From Paenibacillus macerans (GTDB lineage Bacteria; Bacillota; Bacilli; Paenibacillales; Paenibacillaceae): a DNA stretch of 64,000 bases. Under the pieces are notes generated by a model. The model saw only the letters and a program-made list of their open reading frames with translations. It had not been told where the DNA came from and made no database searches. This document shows, one piece after another, positions 57,019 through 64,000 of the stretch (position 1 is the stretch's first letter; each line of letters starts with the position of its first letter). Made by a program: the position numbers and the translations under genes. The stretch lies in the NCBI RefSeq assembly GCF_023715465.1, contig NZ_JAMBOE010000008.1, positions 62,001 through 126,000 of the forward strand. Direction: 5' to 3'.

Positions 57019-59643
57019 TCAGCCTTGAGATGCGATCAGTTGCTCAGCCAGCTTCAAGGCTTCGTCCAGCTTGCCGGCATCCTTCCCTCCGGCTTGGGCC
57101 ATATCCGGCCGGCCGCCGCCGCCGCCGCCGCAAACCGCCGCAATTTCCTTGACGAGCTTACCGGCGTGAAGTCCGCGTTCTACAGCATCCTTCGGCACGG
57201 CTACGACAAAATTCACCTTGTCCTCCATCGGGGCGCCCAGCACGAGCACGGCATCGGGGAGCTTGGCCTTCAGCTCGTCGGCCAGACCGCGCAGCGCCTC
57301 CATGCTTCCGGCTTGCACCTTGGCAGCGAGCAGCCGGGTATCGCCTATGCTGACGACTTTGCTGGTCAGTTCACCGGCTTCGATGGCGCTGAGTTTGCTC
57401 TGCAGCGACTCGTTTTCCCGGCTTAGCTCCTTCAATTGTTGATACAGACCCTCGATCCGTTTCGGCACGTCGCTTACGTTCGCTTTAAGCAGGCCGGCCG
57501 CTTGATTCAGCAGGTCCAGCTGGCCATCCAGGAACAAGTAAGCGCCGCGTCCGGTCACCGCCTCGATCCGGCGCACGCCGGAACCGATGCCGCTTTCGCT
57601 GACGATCTTGAACAGGCCGATTTCGGCCGAGTTGTTCACGTGGCAGCCGCCGCACAGCTCCAGGCTGTAGTCGCCGACCTTCACAACGCGGACGATGTCG
57701 CCGTATTTCTCGCCGAACAGGGCCATGGCGCCCATCGCTTTCGCTTCGTCGATCGGTTTGAGCAGCGTGCTGACCGGCAGCGCCTTCCAGATCTGCTCGT
57801 TGACGCGGCGTTCGATTTCAGTTAGCTCCTCCGGCGAAATGCTGCCGAGATGCGAGAAGTCAAAACGCAGGCGCTGCGGCTCGACAAGCGAGCCCGCTTG
57901 GTTGACGTGTTCGCCCAGCGTTTCCTTCAAAGCTTTGTGGAGCAGGTGGGTAGCCGTATGGTTTTTAACCGTATGGGCCCGCTGCTCCTTGTCGACCGCC
58001 GCGGTTACGCTCATGCCGACCCGCAACTCGCCGGATTCCACCGTCACTTGATGCACATGCTGGCCGTGCGGCGCTTTGAACAAGCCGTCCACTTTGGCGC
58101 TGCCCGATTCGCCGCGGATGATCCCCTGGTCGCTCACCTGGCCGCCGCTTTCCGCGTAAAAAGGCGTAACTTCCAGGATGATCTGCCCCGTCTTGCCGGA
58201 GGCGAGCGTGTCGACGAACGTTTCGTCCGCGATAATAGCCACAATAGTTGTGTTTACTTCAAGCTCATTATATCCAACGAACTCCGTTTTAGTCGTAAAA
58301 TCCGCCAACACGCCGCCCTGCACCTTCATACTGCCGCTATCATGCCGGGCCGCCCGGGCGCGCTCGCGTTGCTCTTCCATCGCGGCTTCAAAACCTTCAC
58401 GATCGACGCCAAGGCCTTGCTCCGCCGCGAAGTCTTCGGTTAAATCAAGCGGAAAGCCATAGGTATCGTACAGTTTAAACGCATCCGCCCCGCCGATGAG
58501 CGTGCGGCCGGCGGCTTTCGCTTCGGCGCTGATTTCGGCCAAAATCGCCAAGCCTTCGCTGAGCGTTTCGTGGAAGCGCTCCTCTTCGGCATGAACGACT
58601 TTCTCGATAAACTCCCGTTTCGTCACGATGTCCGGATAATAGCTGCCCATTATTTCCCCGACAGTTTCCACCAGGCCAAACATAAACGGTTTGTCCATCC
58701 CGATCAGCTTGCCGTAGCGCACGGCCCGGCGCAGCAAGCGGCGGATGACGTAACCGCGCCCTTCATTGGACGGCAGCACGCCGTCGGCCACGGCGAAAGC
58801 AACTGTACGAATGTGGTCGGCGATCACTTTGAGCGCAACGTCGCTCTCTTCGGAAGCCTTATACTGGATTCCGGCCATTGCCGCCGTCTTGGCGATAATC
58901 GGCTGGAACAGATCGGTGTCGAAGTTGGAATCCACGTTTTGCAAAATGGAAGCAAACCGTTCCAACCCTGCGCCGGTATCGATGTTTTTGTTGGGCAGCG
59001 GCGTGTAGCTGCCGTCTTTGTTATGGTTGAATTGCGAGAACACCAGGTTCCATACTTCCAGGAATCGTTCATTCTCGCCCCCAGGGTACACTTCCGGATC
59101 GGACAGGTCGCCGTAAGCGTCCCCGCGATCGTAGAAAATTTCGGTACACGGTCCGCAAGGGCCTTCGCCGATATCCCAGAAGTTGTCTTCCAGCTTGACG
59201 ATCCGCTCCGCCGGGATACCGATCTTCTCGTTCCACAGCTTGAACGCTTCTTCATCTTCGGGATAAACGGTTACGGATAAGCGCTCCGGATCGAAGCCGA
59301 TCCACTGGGGTCCGGTCAGAAATTCCCAGGCCCAGGTAATCGCTTCTTCCTTGAAATAGTCGCCGATGGAGAAGTTGCCCAGCATCTCAAAAAACGTATG
59401 GTGCCGCCGCGTTTTGCCGACGTTTTCGATATCGTTCGTACGGATGCATTTTTGCGAGTTGGCCAGGCGCGGATTTTCCGGCTTCACCCGGCCGTCAAAA
59501 TACGGCTTCAGCGGCGCCATACCGGCGTTGATCCACAGCAGCGACGGGTCGTTATGCGGAACGAGCGAGGCGCTCGGTTCGATTTTGTGGCCTTTGCCGG
59601 CGAAAAACTCCAGCCATTTGGAACGGATTTCACTTGCTTTCAT
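57019..59643 (-). CDS. alaS: Alanyl-tRNA synthetase
   Basis: 874 aa from the ATG at 59643 ([14 protein letters not shown]), after AGGAGGTT. Class II catalytic domain, tRNA recognition domain, editing domain with [11 protein letters not shown] and [13 protein letters not shown] (zinc ligands), and a C-terminal DHHA1 domain with Gly-rich [16 protein letters not shown]. Charges tRNA-Ala and hydrolyses mischarged Ser/Gly. Preceded by a T-box, with a repeat element in between. Confidence 0.97.
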   Translation of the reverse strand: MKASEIRSKWLEFFAGKGHKIEPSASLVPHNDPSLLWINAGMAPLKPYFDGRVKPENPRLANSQKCIRTNDIENVGKTRRHHTFFEMLGNFSIGDYFKEEAITWAWEFLTGPQWIGFDPERLSVTVYPEDEEAFKLWNEKIGIPAERIVKLEDNFWDIGEGPCGPCTEIFYDRGDAYGDLSDPEVYPGGENERFLEVWNLVFSQFNHNKDGSYTPLPNKNIDTGAGLERFASILQNVDSNFDTDLFQPIIAKTAAMAGIQYKASEESDVALKVIADHIRTVAFAVADGVLPSNEGRGYVIRRLLRRAVRYGKLIGMDKPFMFGLVETVGEIMGSYYPDIVTKREFIEKVVHAEEERFHETLSEGLAILAEISAEAKAAGRTLIGGADAFKLYDTYGFPLDLTEDFAAEQGLGVDREGFEAAMEEQRERARAARHDSGSMKVQGGVLADFTTKTEFVGYNELEVNTTIVAIIADETFVDTLASGKTGQIILEVTPFYAESGGQVSDQGIIRGESGSAKVDGLFKAPHGQHVHQVTVESGELRVGMSVTAAVDKEQRAHTVKNHTATHLLHKALKETLGEHVNQAGSLVEPQRLRFDFSHLGSISPEELTEIERRVNEQIWKALPVSTLLKPIDEAKAMGAMALFGEKYGDIVRVVKVGDYSLELCGGCHVNNSAEIGLFKIVSESGIGSGVRRIEAVTGRGAYLFLDGQLDLLNQAAGLLKANVSDVPKRIEGLYQQLKELSRENESLQSKLSAIEAGELTSKVVSIGDTRLLAAKVQAGSMEALRGLADELKAKLPDAVLVLGAPMEDKVNFVVAVPKDAVERGLHAGKLVKEIAAVCGGGGGGRPDMAQAGGKDAGKLDEALKLAEQLIASQG

Positions 59644-59718
59644 AGTTTTTAACCTCCTAGAGTTCATATACAAATAAAGTACGGCGCCCCTAATTGAATC
59701 CCCGCGATCACCGGCAAA

Positions 59719-59917
59719 AATAACGGCATTGGGGGACGTTATTTTGGGGACTTGGCCTGTTTTACCGAAGATAGCGGTAATTTTAGGCGTTATTCCGTCA
59801 GCACCTTAAGGAAACGCGCCCATTTGCTGCTCGCGCTCGAAGATAACGCCAAAAAAGTCCTCTATTAACGGCTTGACCGGGGAATCCACGAATATAAGAA
59901 CCTTTTTTTCCCCTATT
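59719..59917. repeat. 199-bp four-unit repeat, copy C2, inside the alaS leader
   Basis: 25-bp units start at 59719, 59770, 59842 and 59893 (AATAACGG...GTTATT type). Lies between the T-box terminator (ends about 59951) and the alaS start (59643), so it would be part of the read-through mRNA leader. Confidence 0.78.
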
Positions 59918-59949
59918 CAGCCCCGGCTCGTAATCCCCTCGCGGAACAA

Positions 59950-60270
59950 CAAAAAAACGCCCCTGAAATTCAGGGACGATTAAATCGCGGTACCACCCTG
60001 GTTATCGCTTCCGCCGCCGTCCGATTCCGAAGACCGGCACGACACCGTATAGCAATCGCCTCATTGGTCCGGTAACGGGGACCTCGCCGGTGAATTTGGA
60101 CTCACACTCCGAAATCAGCTTTCCGTCCGCGCGATATTTCGGGTTCTCTCAGCCGACGCTTTTCAAGGGGGCATTAGCGCCCGGCCTGAAGCGAAGGAAC
60201 CCTTCTCTGATAAATCCGCGATTCGAACGTACTCCATTTCATCAACGTTTTCATCTTATTTCAAACATAT
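59950..60270 (-). promoter_or_regulatory. T-box riboswitch of alaS
   Basis: On the minus strand the T-box sequence AGGGTGGTACCGCG lies at 59986-59999. A terminator, CGTCCCTG/CAGGGGCG + T7, at 59951-59978 follows it. Upstream is a long structured stem I region with AGAGA-type motifs. T-boxes sense uncharged tRNA; position ahead of alaS implies tRNA-Ala. I could not fix the specifier triplet by eye. Confidence 0.92.
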
Positions 60271-60278
60271 TATTTTTT

Positions 60279-60307
60279 AGTATATAAGGCCAAAAACGCG
60301 CTGTCAA
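60279..60307 (-). promoter_or_regulatory. SigA-type promoter of the T-box/alaS unit
   Basis: Minus strand TTGACA (60302-60307), 17-bp spacer, TATACT (60279-60284): near-consensus vegetative promoter placed directly upstream of the T-box. Confidence 0.85.
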
Positions 60308-60396
60308 TGCACCTTTACACTGGATGGCATCGACACGCTTGCACTGGGCGGCATTGTGGGGAATCCGGCCAACTCCCCGCCGGCACCGGAGTCCCT

Positions 60397-61464
60397 TCAC
60401 ATCGCCTTGCGCCGTACATAGTAGCTGAAAAAATGCTGAATGATCACCTTCATCACGGCAAACAGCGGCACGGCCAAAATCAGCCCCGGAACCCCGGCGA
60501 TCTCCCCGCCGACCAGCAGCGCGAAAATGATCAGCATCGGATGCAAATGCAAACTGCGGCCGACCACCTGCGGCGAAATGACGTTGCTTTCGATCGTTTG
60601 GCAAAGCATGTTGACGAGCAGCACGAACAGCACCATTTTCCAGGAAATCGTGGAAGCCATGACAAGCGCGGGGGCGGCGCCGAGAAAAGGCCCCAGATAA
60701 GGAATGATATTGCAGACGGCGACAACCCCGGCGAGCAGCAGAGCAAACGGCATCCCGATCAACATGTACCCGATGTAAGCCAGCACGCCGATAATGACGC
60801 AAACGAGCAACTGCCCCCGAATGTAATTGCCGAGTGCCTGGTCGATTTCCCTCAGCAGCGTGATAAGCGATTTGCGGCGCGAACGCGGAAGATATCGCAG
60901 CACGAGCCGTTCGATCAGCTCAATATCCTTCAGCATGTAGAAAATAAGAAAAGGGATGATAAACGCGTTAAAAACGACCCCGATCGTAGCCCCGATATTG
61001 TCCAGGAAACGGGAAATCGCACTCGCCAGCCTGTTCTCGAACTGAAAAAACCAGTTGTTCATCCCCATGCGGACGCTGCCCGGCAGAAGGCCATTATCCC
61101 AGTTGCTCATCATCTGCTGCGTATGAATGGTCAATTCCGGCAAATGCTCCCCCAGCTCTTCCAACTGCTCCACGAACATCGGGATGACGTTCATCAAAAT
61201 GACCGAAAGCGCAGTCAGAAACACCGCATAGATCAGCAGCACCGCGATCGTTCGCGGCACTTTGCGCCCGCCGAGCATGCGGACGACCGGATTCAGGACG
61301 TAGGAGATGATGATGGCGATCACGAACGGGGCGAGCACAGCTTTGAGAAAACCGTAGACCAGCGCAAACATCGGGCGAAGCAGCCAAATGAAGTACAAAA
61401 TCAGCAGCCCGAGCAGCAGCCAAACCCCATAGCGGAATGCCTTGCTGTTGAAGATCGGATTCAT
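60397..61464 (-). CDS. AI-2E family transporter (YrrI-like)
   Basis: 355 aa, about eight membrane segments; AI-2E/PerM family (VRMLGGRKVPRTIAVLLIY, PYLGPFLGAAPALVMAS, PQVVGRSLHLHPM). Members have been linked to AI-2 export, Na+/H+ antiport or unknown permeation; the substrate is not clear. AAGGAGGAA ribosome site. In Bacillus yrrI also sits just upstream of alaS. Confidence 0.9.
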   Translation of the reverse strand: MNPIFNSKAFRYGVWLLLGLLILYFIWLLRPMFALVYGFLKAVLAPFVIAIIISYVLNPVVRMLGGRKVPRTIAVLLIYAVFLTALSVILMNVIPMFVEQLEELGEHLPELTIHTQQMMSNWDNGLLPGSVRMGMNNWFFQFENRLASAISRFLDNIGATIGVVFNAFIIPFLIFYMLKDIELIERLVLRYLPRSRRKSLITLLREIDQALGNYIRGQLLVCVIIGVLAYIGYMLIGMPFALLLAGVVAVCNIIPYLGPFLGAAPALVMASTISWKMVLFVLLVNMLCQTIESNVISPQVVGRSLHLHPMLIIFALLVGGEIAGVPGLILAVPLFAVMKVIIQHFFSYYVRRKAM

Positions 61465-61688
61465 GCGCGATTCCTCCTTGGAAAGCGGATTGGCTACAGT
61501 TCATTATTTGCCAGCGGAAGGAAAAATAATCGTATGTGTTTTGGGTTCTGACTAATCCAAGGCTAAATCAAGGCTAATCCAAGACTATGCCAACTTTGCC
61601 AACTATCCAGCTATGCCAAATCCAGCGAGATGCAAAAGTGCAGTCCGTTTCCGCCCAAATGGCTCCGACTTCTACGTTGGACGTTACT

Positions 61689-61873
61689 CTAACGGACACC
61701 AGCGACCTTATCCGCCCATTTCCCGGGTATTTCCCAGCCTAACGGACACAGGCGACCCTATTTCGCTCTAAACCCGTTCATCCAGGACGTTTTGAGGTAA
61801 ATAACGTCATCTGTGTTCGTTACATTTTGCAAACCCCCGTTTTCCCTCAAATAACGGCTCTGGTGTCCCTTAG
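61689..61873. repeat. 185-bp inverted repeat element, copy B3
   Basis: CTAACGGACAC at 61689 and 61739; inverse units end GTTCGTTAC at 61823 and GTGTCCCTTAG at 61873. Inner flanks ATTTCGCTCTAAAC and GTTTTGAGGTAAAT also pair. The remaining 61465-61969 stretch shows no gene. Confidence 0.85.
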
Positions 61874-61969
61874 CCCCCAGGTTTCCTCTTCTCCTCCCCT
61901 TTCCACCTGCGCTTCGCCCTCTACTATGCCCATGCCCGAAAATTTTATATATTCTAAGAGATTAAGAAA

Positions 61970-61998
61970 GACCGCCGGAGGAATTTGTTCCGGCGGTC
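61970..61998 (-). terminator. Terminator of mtlF-mtlD
   Basis: Perfect GACCGCCGGA / TCCGGCGGTC stem, 9-nt loop, T-rich tail on the minus strand (TTTCTTAAT). Confidence 0.85.
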
Positions 61999-62014
61999 CC
62001 TTTAGCCTCATCAA

Positions 62015-63175
62015 TTAGCGAGCCTTACTCAAATCCTCGTAATGGCGCAGCGCGGCTTGAACAATCGGGTGGTCCGCTCCAAGGCCCGTGAACTTCGCAA
62101 GGGTGCTCTCCGGCCCGGCCCCCCGCAGATGAGCCTGAAGCTCCTCTACTTCCACGTCGTCCGCCGCGGTGAAGAACAACGCCGCCGCCATCGTCCGCGC
62201 CAGGTATTCATACCCGAGCCCGCGCTCATAAGCTTGCGTGGCCGGGGAGACGAGCCGGTCGCCGGGGGACAGCTTGCGGATCGGCGAGCGGCCGACGCGC
62301 GACACTTCATCGGTCAGCGCCGGATTGGCAAAGCGCTGAAGCGTCGTGTCTATGTAGGCCTGATGCTCCGCTTCCTTGAAGCCGTGTTTGGCTATAAGCA
62401 CCGCTCCCGACTCGGCCAGCACCGAACGGACATGTCCGTCTACTTTTTCATCTTTCATCGCTTCCTGTATGGTTGCGTAACCTTGCAATTGGCCAATATA
62501 GGCTGCGGAGCAGTGCCCCGTGTTAACGGTAAACAGCTTGCGTTCGATATACGGCTCCAGCCGGTCCACATAATGCACGCCCTCGACTTTATGGAAGCCT
62601 GCGAACATTTGCGATTGATCCACCGCCCATTCGTAAAAAGGCTCCACGACGACCTGAAGCGGATCTTCGTGCTGCTGCAGCGGAACGATCCGGTCCACCG
62701 CCGCGTCCGGAAAGGCGACCGTTTGATCCGCCCAGCGGCGCATCTCTTCATCGAGCAGCGCATACACGTGCTCCTTCAACTGGGTGCTTCCGCCGATGGC
62801 GTTTTCGCAGGCGATGACGTGAAGCTTCGCCTCAGGATTGCCCTGTTTGCGCAGTTTGAGGCCTTCGGCAATCGTTCCGGCGATATGCTTCAGGATCGAA
62901 ACGCCCACCGCCGTCGTCACCAGATCCGATTCCGCGATCACCCGCGCCGCTTGCTCCGGCTCGCTCATGCTGTTCAGGGCGGTGACGCCCGTAACACTCA
63001 GCGTCTCGCGTTGTTCGCTGGCGAGAATGACGGGGTATTCCCCGCGCCGTTTCAATTCGGAAACGACGCGGTCATTTACGTCAACAAAGCAAACCTCGTA
63101 ACCCGAACGGGACAACAGCAGCCCGATAAATCCTCTTCCGATATTGCCTGCGCCAAAATGGACCGCCTTCATCAT
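62015..63175 (-). CDS. mtlD: Mannitol-1-phosphate 5-dehydrogenase
   Basis: 386 aa long-chain polyol dehydrogenase: oxidises mannitol-1-phosphate to fructose-6-phosphate with NAD. N-terminal Rossmann motif VHFGAGNIGRGFIG and C-terminal substrate domain with the family Lys/Asn/His region (NTGHCSAAYIGQLQG). Its ATG overlaps the mtlF stop (TAATG). Confidence 0.95.
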   Translation of the reverse strand: MMKAVHFGAGNIGRGFIGLLLSRSGYEVCFVDVNDRVVSELKRRGEYPVILASEQRETLSVTGVTALNSMSEPEQAARVIAESDLVTTAVGVSILKHIAGTIAEGLKLRKQGNPEAKLHVIACENAIGGSTQLKEHVYALLDEEMRRWADQTVAFPDAAVDRIVPLQQHEDPLQVVVEPFYEWAVDQSQMFAGFHKVEGVHYVDRLEPYIERKLFTVNTGHCSAAYIGQLQGYATIQEAMKDEKVDGHVRSVLAESGAVLIAKHGFKEAEHQAYIDTTLQRFANPALTDEVSRVGRSPIRKLSPGDRLVSPATQAYERGLGYEYLARTMAAALFFTAADDVEVEELQAHLRGAGPESTLAKFTGLGADHPIVQAALRHYEDLSKAR

Positions 63176-63606
63176 TACATGCCCCCTTCGAGGATATCGG
63201 CAATTTCTTCTTCGGTTGCGGCGTTCATAATGCGTTCCAAGTTCGATTCTTCGGTAAAGATCATGGCCACGTTGGTCAGCACCTCCATATGGTCGCCGCC
63301 GGCCGCGGCGATGCCGATCACGATAAACGCCGGCTCATCGCCGCCGAAATCGACGCCTTCCGGAAAACGGACGACCGACAGCCCTGTGGAGAAAATCAGG
63401 TTTTTCGCTTCCTTGGTTCCGTGCGGGATGGCCAAGCCGCCGCCCATGTAAGTAGAAACGATCTCTTCACGCTCCAGCATTTTATCGACGTATTCCGGCG
63501 CGACATGGCCGGCGGCGACCAGCAGCTTGCCGGCCATGCGGATGGCTTCGTATTTGTCTTTGGCCTTACCGTTCAGGATAATTTTTTCTTTAGACAGCAT
63601 TCTCAT
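63175..63606 (-). CDS. mtlF: Mannitol PTS enzyme IIA
   Basis: 143 aa EIIA of the mannitol/fructose class; active His in LAIPHGTKEAK. Passes phosphate from HPr to the membrane IICB subunit (mtlA, not in the window). Sits between mtlR and mtlD on the minus strand, as in Bacillus mtl clusters. Confidence 0.94.
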   Translation of the reverse strand: MRMLSKEKIILNGKAKDKYEAIRMAGKLLVAAGHVAPEYVDKMLEREEIVSTYMGGGLAIPHGTKEAKNLIFSTGLSVVRFPEGVDFGGDEPAFIVIGIAAAGGDHMEVLTNVAMIFTEESNLERIMNAATEEEIADILEGGM

Positions 63607-63649
63607 TTTTATTTTCTCTCCTTTTCCACTAATATCCTACCAATTCCTA

Positions 63650-64000
63650 TCAATAGTTCTCAACATACTGCAGCAGTTCCGCCGCCAAAAAATCGCGGAT
63701 ATCCGCGCGCTCCCCGGTTTCGAGCAGCTCGATCAGCTCCGGCTTGAGCAGCAGGGCGCTGATTTCGCTAAGCACCTCCAGGGTTTCCCTAGGCAGCTCC
63801 CGCGGGGCCAGCATAAACAGGATGGCGCTTATTCGGGTATCCCCGTCCAGCACCACGGGCTCCGCCATCCGGAACAAGGCCAGCGAACGATAGTTCACAA
63901 ACCGTGTACGGGTATGGAATAACGCGAGCGAGGTGCCGGGAATGACTTGACTGGCCATTTTTTCGCGTTCCAGCAGGCGGTCGGCGACGGCGTCAACATC
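63650..64000 (-). CDS. mtlR: Mannitol operon activator MtlR, C-terminal part
   Basis: The last ~116 codons of a gene running off the right edge. The visible part is a PTS EIIA-like regulatory domain (GTSLALFHTRTRFV with the phosphorylatable His; DTRISAILFMLAP). Position 43 bp upstream of mtlF supports MtlR, a PRD regulator phosphorylated by HPr and EII; other PRD regulators of this layout exist. Confidence 0.8.
   Translation of the reverse strand, partial: DVDAVADRLLEREKMASQVIPGTSLALFHTRTRFVNYRSLALFRMAEPVVLDGDTRISAILFMLAPRELPRETLEVLSEISALLLKPELIELLETGERADIRDFLAAELLQYVENY

Noticed and set aside
60307..61551. 414-codon plus-strand open frame
   Set aside because: Antisense to the AI-2E transporter gene; extremely His/Gln/Asp-rich and without a domain.

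Overview
The window reads as chromosome of a Gram-positive spore-former, most likely a Paenibacillus (inference). The support is strong AGGAGG-type ribosome sites, a Bacillus-type alaS-ireB-ruvX-DUF1292-mltG-U32 block, a glcT-ptsG-ptsH-ptsI block, yuaF/floT-type genes, a T-box ahead of alaS, a Spo0E-like peptide and a KGG-repeat stress protein. No rRNA, tRNA or CRISPR array was seen.

Layout. 1-0.5 kb: edge of an unrecognised minus-strand locus with a 30-bp tandem repeat. 0.65-3.6 kb: GH127 beta-L-arabinofuranosidase with a divergent AraC regulator. 4.1-5.3 kb: bdbC-bdbD thiol oxidation pair. 5.3-18.6 kb: an AT-richer accessory stretch with an RND efflux pump, its membrane-fusion lipoprotein and a divergent TetR regulator, followed by decayed genes (LysR, hemolysin-III-like, IS30, IS3, amino-acid permease, IS4-type transposase) among a few intact ones (saccharopine-dehydrogenase-like, Spo0E-like, AraC). 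18.9-23.5 kb: ribosomal protein L25/Ctc, then convergent ppk and ppx. 23.6-28.9 kb: glucose PTS with GlcT antitermination. 29-32.5 kb: flotillin/NfeD pair and an iron alcohol dehydrogenase. 32.5-34 kb: a tnpB-only IS605-type element with a probable omega-RNA end. 34.5-39.4 kb: galK-galE-galT (Leloir pathway) with a divergent AraC regulator. 39.4-44.5 kb: sirtuin, HAD phosphatase, acyltransferase, KGG protein, ilvD. 44.9-51.3 kb: polysaccharide deacetylase, class B PBP, chemoreceptor. 51.5-60.3 kb: tRNA-hydroxylation U32 pair, mltG, two DUF1292 genes, ruvX, ireB, T-box-controlled alaS. 60.4-64 kb: AI-2E-type transporter and the mannitol genes mtlR(partial)-mtlF-mtlD.

The most unusual signal is not a gene. 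At least nine intergenic copies of a structured repeat occur, in two size classes. One is 198-200 bp (five copies) with four 25-bp palindromic units starting at about +1, +52, +124 and +175. The other is 185 bp (three full copies and one truncated) with motif CTAACGGAC at +1 and +51 and its inverse ending at +135 and +185. Spacing is kept almost to the base while the sequence drifts. One copy lies between the alaS T-box and the alaS start codon, and two separate the U32 genes. I do not recognise a described element with this layout.

Carbon-use genes dominate the rest: arabinan debranching, glucose PTS, galactose and mannitol, each next to its own AraC, GlcT or MtlR regulator.
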